Shown: piece after piece, positions 6,245 through 13,566 of the stretch
Layout of the letters: the number at the start of each line of letters is the position of its first letter
How positions within the stretch are numbered: the first letter of the stretch is position 1
Assembly (NCBI GenBank): GCA_023229725.1
Contig: JALNYR010000066.1
Span: 1 to 13,566 of the forward strand
Source of the DNA: Dehalococcoidia bacterium
GTDB lineage: Bacteria > Chloroflexota > Dehalococcoidia > GIF9 > AB-539-J10
Length of the DNA stretch: 13,566 nt
Direction of reading: 5' to 3'
Translations under genes and position numbers: made by a program
The notes under the pieces: generated by a model
The model's input: only the letters and a program-made list of their open reading frames with translations
Told to the model about the DNA's origin: nothing
Database searches by the model: none

Positions 6245-7339
6245 TCAGGATAACGAGTCAGAAGCGCCTGCCCCGGTGGCCCGCCGCCGCAACTGTCCGC
6301 AGGCCGCGTCGATATCTGAACCTCGCTCGAGCCGCTGCGTCACCGGGATGCCGGCATCCTCCAATACTTCGCGGAAGGCCCTGACGCGTTCGCGCGACGG
6401 TGCACGGAAGCCCAGTCCTGGAACCGGATTGCATGCGATTAAATTGACGTGGCAGTTCAGCCCGTGCAGCACCCGCGAAAGCTCGCCCGCTTCCGCCGGC
6501 GCGTCGTTCACATTCTCGAGAAGGCAGTACTCGAATGTCACCCGGCGTCCCGTCTGTCGCACGTACTCGCGGCACGCCTCTATGATGTCAGCCACACCCC
6601 ATCGGGTCATCTCGGGGATGAGCCGCCGGCGCAGGTCATCGGTGGGGGCATGAAGAGACACGGCCAGAGTGAACTGCGGCTTCTCCTGTGCCAATCGGCG
6701 GATGCCCGGGACAAAGCCAACGGTGCTGACGGTCAGCTGCCGCATGGCGATGCCGAACTCCACGTTCAGCAGCTGTATGGCTTTCACGGTCGCGTCGTAG
6801 TTGAGGAGCGGCTCACCCATGCCCATGAAGACGACGTGGTCGACACGGTACGGACCGCTGCCACTCTGTGCTGGTGCACCTTGCATGGATTGCTGCACGG
6901 AGAGAACCTGGTCCACGATCTCCCCGGCAGTGAGATTGCGCGTGTATCCGCTCGAGCCAGTGGCGCAGAAGGCGCAGCCTATCGGGCATCCTACCTGCGT
7001 CGACACGCAGCAACTGATGCGATCCGGATACGGCAGGCCGACCGTCTCAACCCTCGCGCCGTCAGCCATTTGGAGAAGCAGCTTCACCGTCCCATCCTTG
7101 CTGCGCTGGCAGACAACGACGTGCCCGCGACCAACCCGGTACTTGTCCTGCAACCGCACGCGGAACGCTTCGGGCAGATTGGACATCTCTTCAAACGTGC
7201 GCACCCCATGCTGGTAGAGCCACCGCGCCAGTTGACCGCCTCGATAGGCTGTCTCACCCTCTTCCTGCACGAGGGCGCGCAGCTCTTCCGTGCTCAACCC
7301 CAGCAACGGAGTCGGCGTCGTCTTCTCATCGTCATGCAT
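6245..7339 (-). CDS. rlmN: RlmN, dual-specificity 23S rRNA/tRNA adenine-C2 methyltransferase
   Basis: A 364-residue radical SAM enzyme that methylates C2 of A2503 in 23S rRNA, and A37 in some tRNAs, in the cytoplasm. The cluster motif CPIGCAFC gives C118, C122 and C125. C111 sits in the conserved SCCVSTQVGC lead-in. The methyl-carrying cysteine is C347 in DIDAACGQL. GMGEPLLNYDA (SAM and glycyl region) and the N-terminal substrate-binding domain (LSTEELRAL, FRGGQ-like YRGGQLARWLYQ) are in place. All catalytic residues look intact. Start choice: the ATG at 7339 has GGAG 7 bases upstream. The ATG at 7345 is too close to it, and the one at 7378 falls inside the candidate -10 element. It follows the ABC operon on the same strand but probably has its own promoter. 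Confidence 0.95.
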   Translation of the reverse strand: MHDDEKTTPTPLLGLSTEELRALVQEEGETAYRGGQLARWLYQHGVRTFEEMSNLPEAFRVRLQDKYRVGRGHVVVCQRSKDGTVKLLLQMADGARVETVGLPYPDRISCCVSTQVGCPIGCAFCATGSSGYTRNLTAGEIVDQVLSVQQSMQGAPAQSGSGPYRVDHVVFMGMGEPLLNYDATVKAIQLLNVEFGIAMRQLTVSTVGFVPGIRRLAQEKPQFTLAVSLHAPTDDLRRRLIPEMTRWGVADIIEACREYVRQTGRRVTFEYCLLENVNDAPAEAGELSRVLHGLNCHVNLIACNPVPGLGFRAPSRERVRAFREVLEDAGIPVTQRLERGSDIDAACGQLRRRATGAGASDSLS

Positions 7340-7373
7340 ATTCATTCTCCGGCGAGCTAGCTCATCACTCCCA

Positions 7374-7403
7374 ATCATCTCCCTGGCGGGCTTCCGGCGT
7401 CAA
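7374..7403 (-). promoter_or_regulatory. Candidate rlmN promoter
   Basis: On the minus strand, TTGACG (7398-7403) and GATGAT (7374-7379, 4 of 6) are 18 bases apart. The same -35 hexamer and spacing occur at the ilvE leader promoter. The transcript would start near 7367, about 28 bases before the chosen ATG, and would exclude the longest in-frame start. Confidence 0.4.
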
Positions 7404-7447
7404 CACGAATGTGTCACCCAAAGAGGTCAACGTCGTCATGGCGACGA

Positions 7448-8704
7448 CTAGACCGCGCTCGTACGGAAGTGCAGCACCGCGATTGCGCCGAACAGCATGC
7501 CGAACGCCAGCACGGCGAGCATCTCCGGGACCACCGCGCTGAAATCCGACCCGAAGATGAGCAGCTTGTTGAACCCGGTGGTAGCCCAACCGTGAGGAGT
7601 CAGTTTGGCGAGGAATTGCATCCACCGGGGGGTGATGAACAGCGGCCACCAGCAGCCGCCAAGCGGAGCCAGCACCAGCGAGGCGACCGTTGCTATCGAA
7701 CCCGCGCTGCGCTGAGTACGCGCCAGCGTGGCCAGCATGAGGGCGAACGCAGCCGACATAACCACCATGGAGAGAGAGAGCAGGATGACGGCGGCAGGAG
7801 AGGCTCCGAGCTCGAGGTGAAAGAGCAACAGGCCGACCGTCCAGAAGAGGGCAATCTGAACCAATCCCTTGAACGCGATGCCGCCGAACATTCCGGCGAG
7901 TATCGCCTCTCTTCTCACCGAGGTGGCGAGCAGGCGCTCCAGAGTCCTGTTCTGTCGCTCGCGAACGATGATCTCCGCGGAGTTGGCCGCCGCCATGAAC
8001 GTGAACATCACGAGGTAGCCCGGGATTACATACGTGGCGGGTTCCTCGGCTTCAACGTCGCCCACCCTCTCGACCTCATATTCGACCAGGGAAGGTCTCA
8101 TCGGGACTCCGGCTTGCACGGAGAGATACGCCGGCAACTGCTCGCCGATTCGAGACGCGTCTCCAGCTGGATCAACCCATGCATCCAGCATGAGGCCGGA
8201 AATGCTCCCACGCACCACCTGTTGCAGGCCGATCTGATAGGCTATCGAGTCCGCTACGGCAGTCAGCGCCGCCCGATTGTAGATGGCCTCGGAATCAGCC
8301 ACGACTTCGATGACCGAGCCGTAGCCGCGTGAGATACCCTCGGTGAACCCGTCGGGCAGGAGCAGAAAGCCATCCAACCGCTTCTCAGTGACTGCGCGGA
8401 ACGCCTCGTCGTAGTCCCGATTCCACACGATGAGCGGCTCACCGGCATCCAACTCCTCCTCGTCCTCCGCCTCCATGGCCCGGGCTATGTGATAGCCCAG
8501 TCCTTCGCTGTCCTCCTGAGTGACGACGTGCAGTTCCAGGCGCGAGTCCTCACTGCCGATGCCGGCCATGATGTAGCCGAACAAGGCCACGAACAGGAAC
8601 GGGAACAGGAGATTGAAGAACACGGTCGTGCGGTCCCGCGCGGACCCCTTCACGTCTTTGGCAGCGATGAGCCACGCGTGTCTCAACGCTCTCATCGGAG
8701 TCAC
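7448..8704 (-). CDS. ABC-2 type export permease (second permease of operon)
   Basis: A 418-residue permease of the ABC-2 family. It has an N-terminal membrane helix at about 28-48, then a large loop outside the cytoplasm (about 50-225), then a C-terminal block of about five helices from 228 on. The cytoplasmic coupling stretch IIVRERQNRTLERLLATSVR (245-264) is the usual sign of this family, and PLGGCWWPLFITPRWMQF (347-364) is the typical late loop. Last gene of a three-gene operon; it overlaps the upstream permease by 4 bases (GTGA). The start is either GTG at 8704, 3 bases after GGGAGG, or ATG at 8695, 12 bases after it; neither spacing is ideal. The substrate is unknown. Relatives export drugs, lipids or polysaccharide, or act in toxic-compound resistance. 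Confidence 0.88.
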   Translation of the reverse strand: MTPMRALRHAWLIAAKDVKGSARDRTTVFFNLLFPFLFVALFGYIMAGIGSEDSRLELHVVTQEDSEGLGYHIARAMEAEDEEELDAGEPLIVWNRDYDEAFRAVTEKRLDGFLLLPDGFTEGISRGYGSVIEVVADSEAIYNRAALTAVADSIAYQIGLQQVVRGSISGLMLDAWVDPAGDASRIGEQLPAYLSVQAGVPMRPSLVEYEVERVGDVEAEEPATYVIPGYLVMFTFMAAANSAEIIVRERQNRTLERLLATSVRREAILAGMFGGIAFKGLVQIALFWTVGLLLFHLELGASPAAVILLSLSMVVMSAAFALMLATLARTQRSAGSIATVASLVLAPLGGCWWPLFITPRWMQFLAKLTPHGWATTGFNKLLIFGSDFSAVVPEMLAVLAFGMLFGAIAVLHFRTSAV

Positions 8705-9882
8705 CGGCCTCCCTGGACGACGCGGAAGAGGTTGCGACTCAGCACGAGAGCAACCACCGCCACCCCCGCAAGTACGGTCAACTCGTACGCAACATCGGTA
8801 AGTCCGCTACCGGGCGTCGTAACAGTCTTGAAGGCGGTGTTGACGTATGTGTTGACCGAGGCCCTGCCGACAATCTCAAGGAAGGAGCCTTCTGGTATCT
8901 CGAAGAAGGTCCCGCCGAGCATGACTGATGCCATGGTGAAGACGACGCTGATGGAGACGGCCTGGTCGTCGTTGCGCGCTGCGGAAGCTATGACCAGCGC
9001 CACTGCGCTTGCGGCCGCGGCGAAGACAAGTGCAACAACGAGCATCAGCAGGAACGAAACCGGGGTGAACAGCCGGAACACGGCGTAGGCCAGGACGAGG
9101 AGGATGAAGGTCTGTGCGAACCCGCGGGCGGCTCCCGCAACGAACTTGCCGGCGAACAACTCACCTACTCCGACCCGCGTCGTGAGTAACCGCTCGAGCG
9201 TACCCTTCTTACGTTCCTCCACGATGGCCCGGCTGCCAAGGGTAACGGCGAAGAGAACGAACATCGACACGATGCCGGGCATGAACTGATGCACCAGGTT
9301 CCCCTCCCCGCCGATGGTCGTCTCCCTCACGGTGATGATGGGACTCTCTTTCTCTCGCGCCAGCAGCCCGTGCACGGTAGTCGTCACTTCGTCGCCGCCG
9401 ATGCCGATGTCCGCCAGGGCGAGACGGACCTGTCTCTCCGCCTGCAACTCCTGGCTCAAAGCATCAGCCTCTCCGCGAACCAGGCCGGCCACGATTTGCC
9501 CCTCCATGCCCCCGTTGCCCCGCTGCCGGAAGGTGATCCGCGTCGGCCACCCCTCGGCGAGCCGCTCGGAGAAGCCTCCAGGGATGATCGATACCAGGAG
9601 GATGTCCGAGCCACTGAGCTTGGCATCGGCTTCCTCGCGGCTCAAGAGAGTCACCTCCAGGTTCTCCTTCGCGTTGAGTCGCTCGATGAGCATCCGGGAG
9701 TAGATGCCGTCGGGGTCCTCGTTCACGACGTAGGCGGTGCCGTTGAAGAGCGATTGTCCACTGAAGGCGCCATACATCAGGGCGAAGATGGCGACTGGCA
9801 GCAGGAGGCCAAAGACCAGGTCGGCCCGGTCCTGGAAATAGCTGCGCACCTCACGGAAGGCGATAGTCAGGACTCTGCTCAT
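8701..9882 (-). CDS. ABC-2 type export permease (first permease of operon)
   Basis: A 393-residue permease with the same plan as its neighbour: a helix at about 23-41, a large outside loop at about 45-195 with charged and helical stretches, then five or so helices from 200 to the end. The coupling motif AIVEERKKGTLERLLTTRVG lies at 219-238. Two unequal permeases behind one ATPase suggest a heterodimeric pore. It starts 7 bases after the ATPase stop, with only a weak SD (GAG), so translation may depend on coupling to the ATPase gene. The two permeases are clearly homologous in layout but diverged in sequence, consistent with an old duplication. Confidence 0.88.
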   Translation of the reverse strand: MSRVLTIAFREVRSYFQDRADLVFGLLLPVAIFALMYGAFSGQSLFNGTAYVVNEDPDGIYSRMLIERLNAKENLEVTLLSREEADAKLSGSDILLVSIIPGGFSERLAEGWPTRITFRQRGNGGMEGQIVAGLVRGEADALSQELQAERQVRLALADIGIGGDEVTTTVHGLLAREKESPIITVRETTIGGEGNLVHQFMPGIVSMFVLFAVTLGSRAIVEERKKGTLERLLTTRVGVGELFAGKFVAGAARGFAQTFILLVLAYAVFRLFTPVSFLLMLVVALVFAAAASAVALVIASAARNDDQAVSISVVFTMASVMLGGTFFEIPEGSFLEIVGRASVNTYVNTAFKTVTTPGSGLTDVAYELTVLAGVAVVALVLSRNLFRVVQGGR

Positions 9883-9889
9883 GCCAGTC

Positions 9890-10639
9890 TCAATCGCGAA
9901 GGCCGCGGCCAGTGAGCTTCAGAAAGACTTCCTCAAGGGTTACCTGCTCCGGCTCTCCAAGGATGCTCTTGAGCCCACGGGGAGTATCCAGGGCGACTAT
10001 CCGGCCTCCGTCCATGATTGCAACGCGCTGGCAAAGACGGTCGGCCTCTTCCATGTAGTGAGTCGTGTAGAGGATGGTCATTCCACCGTCCCGGAGCCGC
10101 TCGATAGTCTCGTAAATCATGTTCCGTGATTGGGGGTCGATTCCCACGGTAGGTTCGTCGAGGAACAACAGCTGGGGATGGCCCATCAGTGCGATGGCAA
10201 GATTGATGCGCCGCTTCATGCCCCCCGAGAACTTGTCCACCTTCCCTTTGGCCCTCTCCGTCAGCCCCATCAACTCCAGGTAGGTCGTCGCCTGTGCCCT
10301 GGCCTCAGTGCCACCCAGTCCCACCATGCGGCCGAAGAAGACCAGATTCTCCAGAGCCGACATGTCCGGATAGAATGCCAGCTCCTGAGGGCAGACTCCG
10401 ATGAGGCGTCGAACGGCGTCGGCATCGTTCCGCATCGAGTGTCCGCCTACAGTGACATCGCCCCTGTCAGGCTGCAGGACCGTGGAGAGGATGCGTATCG
10501 TCGTCGTCTTGCCCGCGCCGTTGGGGCCAAGGAGGCCGAAGTTCTCGCCCTTGTAGATGGTAAAGGAGACTCCGTTCACAGCCTTGTGGTCGTTGAAGCT
10601 CTTGTGAAGGTTCTCCGCTGTCAGAAACGCCTCAGGCAT
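9890..10639 (-). CDS. ABC transporter ATP-binding protein of an ABC-2 exporter
   Basis: A 249-residue nucleotide-binding protein that powers the two downstream permeases. Walker A is GPNGAGKT (38-45), the Q-loop Q85 lies in GVCPQELAFY, the signature is FSGGM (137-141), Walker B is LLFLDEP (157-163), and the switch histidine is H194 in TTHYMEEADRL. The F for L in the signature and the following KRR are common in DrrA/CcmA-like export ATPases. The C-terminus is short and ends soon after EEVFLKLTGRG, so the extra regulatory domain of longer DrrA proteins is absent. The start at 10639 was chosen for GAGGTGGG upstream and because homology begins there; the longer open frame to 10960 is Arg/Pro-rich and not coding-like. 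First gene of the operon. Confidence 0.92.
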   Translation of the reverse strand: MPEAFLTAENLHKSFNDHKAVNGVSFTIYKGENFGLLGPNGAGKTTTIRILSTVLQPDRGDVTVGGHSMRNDADAVRRLIGVCPQELAFYPDMSALENLVFFGRMVGLGGTEARAQATTYLELMGLTERAKGKVDKFSGGMKRRINLAIALMGHPQLLFLDEPTVGIDPQSRNMIYETIERLRDGGMTILYTTHYMEEADRLCQRVAIMDGGRIVALDTPRGLKSILGEPEQVTLEEVFLKLTGRGLRD

Positions 10640-10792
10640 GACCGTCCCACCTCGTGTCCGCAACAATGGCCGCGTACTCGCCCGGCTCCTTGGCCGAATC
10701 CCGCCGGTGGGGAGCGGGCCAAACCATGAACAAAGATACACTCTTCTGCGCCCCGTGGGTACTGGTGCAGGGCAAGACAATTGGGACCTCGG

Positions 10793-10822
10793 TTGGTGCC
10801 GGCACCTGTCGTGAGATAGAAT
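10793..10822 (+). promoter_or_regulatory. Weak candidate promoter for the CDGSH gene
   Basis: TTGGTG (10793-10798) and TAGAAT (10817-10822, 5 of 6) are 18 bases apart. The -35 matches only TTG. The palindrome GGTGCCGGCACC (10795-10806) overlaps the -35 and spacer, where a bound protein could affect initiation. Confidence 0.3.
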
Positions 10823-10859
10823 CGGACCAGTGCGCCTTCCTGCAAACGCGACAGGACGC

Positions 10860-10907
10860 CGGTCGACGCCATTGTACCTGCGAGGCACACCGCCTCTGCG
10901 TCGACCG
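10860..10907. repeat. 10-bp inverted repeat in the divergent intergenic region
   Basis: CGGTCGACGC (10860-10869) and GCGTCGACCG (10898-10907) are exact reverse complements separated by 28 bases. Each arm contains GTCGAC, itself a palindrome. It could be a paired operator, a looping site, or a hairpin in the leader of the plus-strand transcript. It flanks the minus-strand -10 candidate TACAAT. Confidence 0.5.
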
Positions 10908-10976
10908 ACGAACGGCGGTCCCAATACGGGCGCACGTGACGGGGCACCGCAAGGCGACACAGGGAGGACAGAATCA

Positions 10977-11657
10977 ATGAGTGGCGCTCAGAAGCAGTCC
11001 CGGCAGAACGTGAAAGTCACCGAGAACGGTCCCTACCTCGTATCGGGCGGGGTGCCTCTCTCGGAACAGGTGATAGGCGTCGATGCGGACGGACAAAGCC
11101 ACGGCTGGAAGGAAGGCAAGGCGTATCCGGCGCAGGAGAAGTACGCACTCTGCCGCTGCGGTCGTTCCCGCAACAAGCCGTATTGCGACGGCACGCATGT
11201 GAAGGTCAAGTTCGACGGGACGGAAGTGGCTTCTCACACTCCGTACCTGGAACAGGCATCTGCACTGAACGGCCCGGCTCTCACTCTCACCGATGCTGAG
11301 GACCTCTGTGCCAGCGCTCGCTTCTGTCATCGCGCCGGAGGAACGTGGCAACTCACCAGAGAGTCCGGCAATTCGGAATCACGACAGACGGCGATAGAGG
11401 AAGCCTGCGATTGTCCGTCAGGAAGACTGGTTGCCTGGGACAAGAAGGACCGCAGAGCCTTCGAACCCGGTTTCCAGCCTTCAATCGGTCTGGTGGACGA
11501 TACCCAGGCCGGGAAGAAGGGACCCATCTGGGTGCGAGGGGGCATCCCGGTGGAATCGGCGGACGGCGCAGCTTACGAGGTTCGCAATCGCGTCACTCTG
11601 TGTCGCTGTGGCCGAAGCTCCAACAAGCCGTTCTGCGACGGCAGTCATCTGGACTAG
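10977..11657 (+). CDS. Tandem CDGSH iron-sulfur protein with central Fe-S-like segment
   Basis: A 226-residue soluble protein. The first CDGSH motif is CRCGRSRNKPYCDGTH, with ligands C59, C61, C70 and H74. The second is CRCGRSSNKPFCDGSH, with C209, C211, C220 and H224. Each 3Cys-1His set binds a [2Fe-2S] cluster in this family. Between them are C111, C117, C144 and C146 (LCASARFCHRAG, then ACDCPSGRL), a pattern of the divergent 4Fe-4S mono-cluster domain (DUF1271-like). Each CDGSH motif is preceded by a similar strand block (PYLVSGGVPL; PIWVRGGIPV), so the outer domains are an internal duplication. The likely role is electron transfer or cluster handling; partners are unknown. The start at 10977 has GGGAGG 9 bases upstream. 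It is convergent with meaB, 23 bases away, with no visible terminator. Confidence 0.9.
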   Translation: MSGAQKQSRQNVKVTENGPYLVSGGVPLSEQVIGVDADGQSHGWKEGKAYPAQEKYALCRCGRSRNKPYCDGTHVKVKFDGTEVASHTPYLEQASALNGPALTLTDAEDLCASARFCHRAGGTWQLTRESGNSESRQTAIEEACDCPSGRLVAWDKKDRRAFEPGFQPSIGLVDDTQAGKKGPIWVRGGIPVESADGAAYEVRNRVTLCRCGRSSNKPFCDGSHLD

Positions 11658-11680
11658 CCCTCCGGTGCAGCGGCACGACG

Positions 11681-12631
11681 CTACCTCGGCTTCATCAATT
11701 GAGCGATGATATGTGAGGCTGCTGCACGGGGGCTGATCCTCCTCTGCACCAAGTCCTCCACAAGCTCGTCCTGCGAGGTTCCGTCGACGCCCAGGCTGAC
11801 GAGTTCCCTCAGGGAGCTCTCCACGGCTTCGGTCAGTTCCAGCCGGGCTCTTTCATGTTTGCGTTTCTGCAAACCACCATCGGAGGAGAGAGACTGGCGA
11901 TGCCTCCACACCTCTTCGACCAGCTCCTCGACGCCTCTGCCGTTCACCGCCTCGGTGAGAACCACGGGCGGCAGTCGCCCTCCGGCCGGGCAGACGTTCA
12001 TGGTCAACGTAGCCTGGAGTTCCTTCTTCACAAGGAGAGCGCCGTCCAGGTCTGCCTTGTTGATGACGAAGATATCCGCCATCTCCAGGATGCCCGCCTT
12101 CATCATCTGGATGGCGTCTCCTGAGTCCGCGGTCAAAACGAAGATGGAGGTGCAGGCCAGACGGGTGACATCCACTTCCTGCTGCCCGATGCCCACCGTC
12201 TCCACCAGCACAATGTCCTTGCCCATGGCATCCATGACGTGGATGATGGCAGCCGCGGCCCGGGCAAGTCCCCCCAACCAGCCTCGGGTGGCCACACTCC
12301 GAATGAACACGCCCTCGTCCGTGCAGTGCTGCTGCATGCGTACGCGGTCGCCAAGTATGGCCCCGCCCGTCAAGGGACTGGTGGGGTCGATGGCCACCAC
12401 GCCGACGGTCATTCTCTTCTGGCGGAGGACGCTTGTCAGGGCGCCCACCAGCGTGCTCTTACCGCTGCCGGGCGCGCCGGTAACACCCACTATGTAGGCT
12501 CGGCCGGTATGAGGGTAGAGCTTCTCCAGCGTCTCAAAGGCGCCGGCGTCGCCATCCTCAATGCCGCGCATCAACCGCGCCGCCGACCGGACATCGCCGG
12601 CCACAATCCGGTCGACCAGCTCCACACTCAC
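11681..12631 (-). CDS. meaB: MeaB, G-protein chaperone of the acyl-CoA mutase
   Basis: A 316-residue SIMIBI-class GTPase that gates cobalamin loading and protects or reactivates B12-dependent methylmalonyl-CoA mutase. Walker A is GAPGSGKST (52-60). IDPTSPLTGGAILGDRVRM follows (81-99), then SVATRGWLGGLA (112-123; His is usual where W118 stands), ETVGIGQQEVD (144-154) and the guanine-specificity NKAD (191-194). The C-terminal helical dimerisation arm is present. The GTG start at 12631 overlaps the stop of the B12 subunit (GTGA) and has AGGAG 8 bases upstream. The longer in-frame ATG at 12682 lies inside the upstream gene and has no support. Sitting directly behind both mutase subunits makes mutase the partner with little doubt. 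It was formerly called ArgK in databases. Confidence 0.93.
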   Translation of the reverse strand: MSVELVDRIVAGDVRSAARLMRGIEDGDAGAFETLEKLYPHTGRAYIVGVTGAPGSGKSTLVGALTSVLRQKRMTVGVVAIDPTSPLTGGAILGDRVRMQQHCTDEGVFIRSVATRGWLGGLARAAAAIIHVMDAMGKDIVLVETVGIGQQEVDVTRLACTSIFVLTADSGDAIQMMKAGILEMADIFVINKADLDGALLVKKELQATLTMNVCPAGGRLPPVVLTEAVNGRGVEELVEEVWRHRQSLSSDGGLQKRKHERARLELTEAVESSLRELVSLGVDGTSQDELVEDLVQRRISPRAAASHIIAQLMKPR

Positions 12632-13056
12632 CTCACAGACTCCTGACGCCTTCCGCCGGGATGCACGTTCTCGTCCGTCCACTTCACAATCTCGTCCAGG
12701 GACGTGCCGGGAAGAAACACCGCCTTGATGCCGGCATCCTTCAGCTTCGAGATGTCTTCCTCAGGAATGATGCCGCCGCCAACCACCGTGATGTCGCCGG
12801 CTCCCTTCTCTCTCAGTTGCCTGACTACCTCGCCGAAAAGGAAGAGGTGAGCCCCGGAGAGGCAACTCAGGCCGACGAGGTCGACATCTTCCTGGATAGC
12901 TGTACTCACTATCTGTTCCGGCGTCTGATGGACGCCGGTGTAGACGACTTCGTACCCGGCATCGCGGAAGCCCCGGGCAATGACTCTCACCCCGCGGTCA
13001 TGTCCGTCCAACCCTGGTTTGGCCACCAGAACCCTCAGTTTCCCTTGTGCGCCCAT
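12628..13056 (-). CDS. Acyl-CoA mutase B12-binding subunit (methylmalonyl-CoA mutase type)
   Basis: A 142-residue cobalamin-binding domain as a separate subunit. The lower-ligand motif DGHDRG (17-22) supplies H19, which replaces dimethylbenzimidazole on cobalt. SCLSG (64-68, the SxL element) and VVGGGIIP (91-98, the GG element) complete the B12 fold. Length is as expected for stand-alone small subunits, which are fused to the catalytic domain in many other bacteria. The ATG at 13056 has CCGGAGG about 9 bases upstream; an in-frame TTG at 13077 is less likely. It lies 51 bases after the catalytic subunit stop and overlaps meaB. Methylmalonyl-CoA is the default substrate, but isobutyryl-CoA or other mutases share this subunit type, and the specificity residues lie in the large subunit outside the window. 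Confidence 0.92.
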   Translation of the reverse strand: MGAQGKLRVLVAKPGLDGHDRGVRVIARGFRDAGYEVVYTGVHQTPEQIVSTAIQEDVDLVGLSCLSGAHLFLFGEVVRQLREKGAGDITVVGGGIIPEEDISKLKDAGIKAVFLPGTSLDEIVKWTDENVHPGGRRQESVR

Positions 13057-13107
13057 TTCGTACCGCCTCCGGACCAATCGGATTGTCTTCCTGTACTCTG
13101 CCGCCTT

Positions 13108-13566
13108 CTAGAAGAATCCCGGGTCCTGATATCTCCCGAACACGTCACGGTAGACGTCGCAGATCTCCTGCTCAGTGGCATAGGCTTTGACGGCCGCGAT
13201 GACGTACGGCATCACGTTCTCTCCGCTCTTGCACGCTCGCTGGATGTCGCCCAGCGCGCGGACCACCTCGCGGTTATCCCGGGTACGCTTCACCTCGTTC
13301 AGGCGGCTGACCTGCTCCTGTTCCAGGTTCTCGTCTATCTTGAGTGTCTCGATGGGGGCTTTCTCCTCGGCAACGTATTTGTTGACTCCAACCAGCGTCT
13401 TCACTTTCGTGTCGAGCTGCCGCTGGTACCGATAAGCTGCATCGGCAATCTCGGTCTGAGGGAAGCCCTTCTTAATTGCCGCCAGCATGCCGCCCATGCT
13501 GTCGATCTTGTCGAAGTACTCCTGGGCCTTCTCTTCCATCTCGTTCGTCAGCGCCTCGACGAAGTA
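13108..13566 (-). CDS. Acyl-CoA mutase catalytic (large) subunit, C-terminal part
   Basis: The last 152 codons of a mutase large subunit; the gene continues past the right edge, and the frame is open to the last base (YFVEALTNEMEEKA at the edge). LDTKVKTLVGVNKYV, IDENLEQEQVSRLNEVKRTR, and VMPYVIAAVKAYATEQEICD in order are characteristic of the C-terminal helical part of methylmalonyl-CoA mutase alpha chains. It ends at VFGRYQDPGFF without a B12 domain, confirming the split architecture. The TIM-barrel active site is not visible, so substrate cannot be told apart from isobutyryl- or 2-hydroxyisobutyryl-CoA mutase. With the two genes behind it, it forms a mutase operon read leftward. Confidence 0.92.
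   Translation of the reverse strand, partial: YFVEALTNEMEEKAQEYFDKIDSMGGMLAAIKKGFPQTEIADAAYRYQRQLDTKVKTLVGVNKYVAEEKAPIETLKIDENLEQEQVSRLNEVKRTRDNREVVRALGDIQRACKSGENVMPYVIAAVKAYATEQEICDVYRDVFGRYQDPGFF

Larger units (their letters stand above)
10640..10976. other. Divergent intergenic region between ABC operon and CDGSH gene
   Basis: These 337 bases should carry promoters for both directions. For the plus strand, see 10793-10822. For the minus strand, TACAAT at 10871-10876 is a good -10 (5 of 6), but no good -35 lies 16-18 bases upstream of it. A 12-base perfect palindrome, GGTGCCGGCACC (10795-10806), and a 10-bp inverted repeat (10860-10869 with 10898-10907) are the only marked structures. No small gene is evident. 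Confidence 0.45.

Noticed and set aside
6449..7360. A 303-codon open frame antisense to rlmN
   Set aside because: It lies wholly inside a gene whose catalytic motifs are all intact on the minus strand.
7365..7439. A 24-codon ORF 8 bases after the last permease gene (minus strand)
   Set aside because: There is no SD, and it covers the candidate rlmN promoter. The product (starts MTTLTSLGDTFV) is not recognisable, so it is probably chance.
930..9460. A shared stretch of about 16 bases (tgcaactcctggctcaa) near 932 and 9442
   Set aside because: Both copies are antisense to codons for SQELQ in unrelated proteins. It is a coincidence of common codons, not a repeat element.

Overview
The window looks like a GC-rich (about 60% by eye) bacterial chromosome segment, with housekeeping and metabolic genes and no mobile elements, CRISPR or RNA genes. 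A split acyl-CoA mutase with a separate B12 subunit and MeaB, a group 1 sigma factor with a mid-sized non-conserved insert, and a branched-chain aminotransferase whose N-terminal wording recalls Chloroflexota enzymes together suggest Chloroflexota (Dehalococcoidia-like). This placement is an inference from protein impressions, not from a tree.

Layout. 1-217 (minus) is the start of a small zinc-ribbon-like protein that runs off the left edge. 515-1981 (minus) is the principal sigma factor (RpoD/SigA). 2378-3298 (minus) is a class IV aminotransferase of the branched-chain type (IlvE-like). It is preceded by what reads as a complete ribosome-mediated attenuator: a strong promoter, a 32-codon leader peptide with three consecutive Val codons, mutually exclusive RNA pairings, and a perfect-palindrome terminator with a U-tract. 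Divergently, 3921-4618 (plus) holds two overlapping genes for small unknown membrane proteins, with their own candidate promoter and terminator. After about 500 bases with no convincing gene come a DUF4145-type protein (5245-5916, minus) and the 23S rRNA/tRNA methyltransferase RlmN (6245-7339, minus).

7448-10639 (minus) is a compact three-gene ABC-2 export operon: ATPase first, then two permeases, each with a large loop outside the membrane. Divergent from it, 10977-11657 (plus) encodes an iron-sulfur protein with two CDGSH motifs around a central four-cysteine segment. The right end (11681-13566, minus) is a cobalamin-dependent acyl-CoA mutase operon. It holds the C-terminus of the catalytic subunit (cut by the window edge), the B12-binding subunit and the MeaB GTPase. 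The last two overlap by four bases.

The most notable find is the attenuator in front of the aminotransferase. It is a textbook segment 1-2-3-4 arrangement readable directly from the bases. The aminotransferase itself departs from the family at several normally conserved active-site positions.
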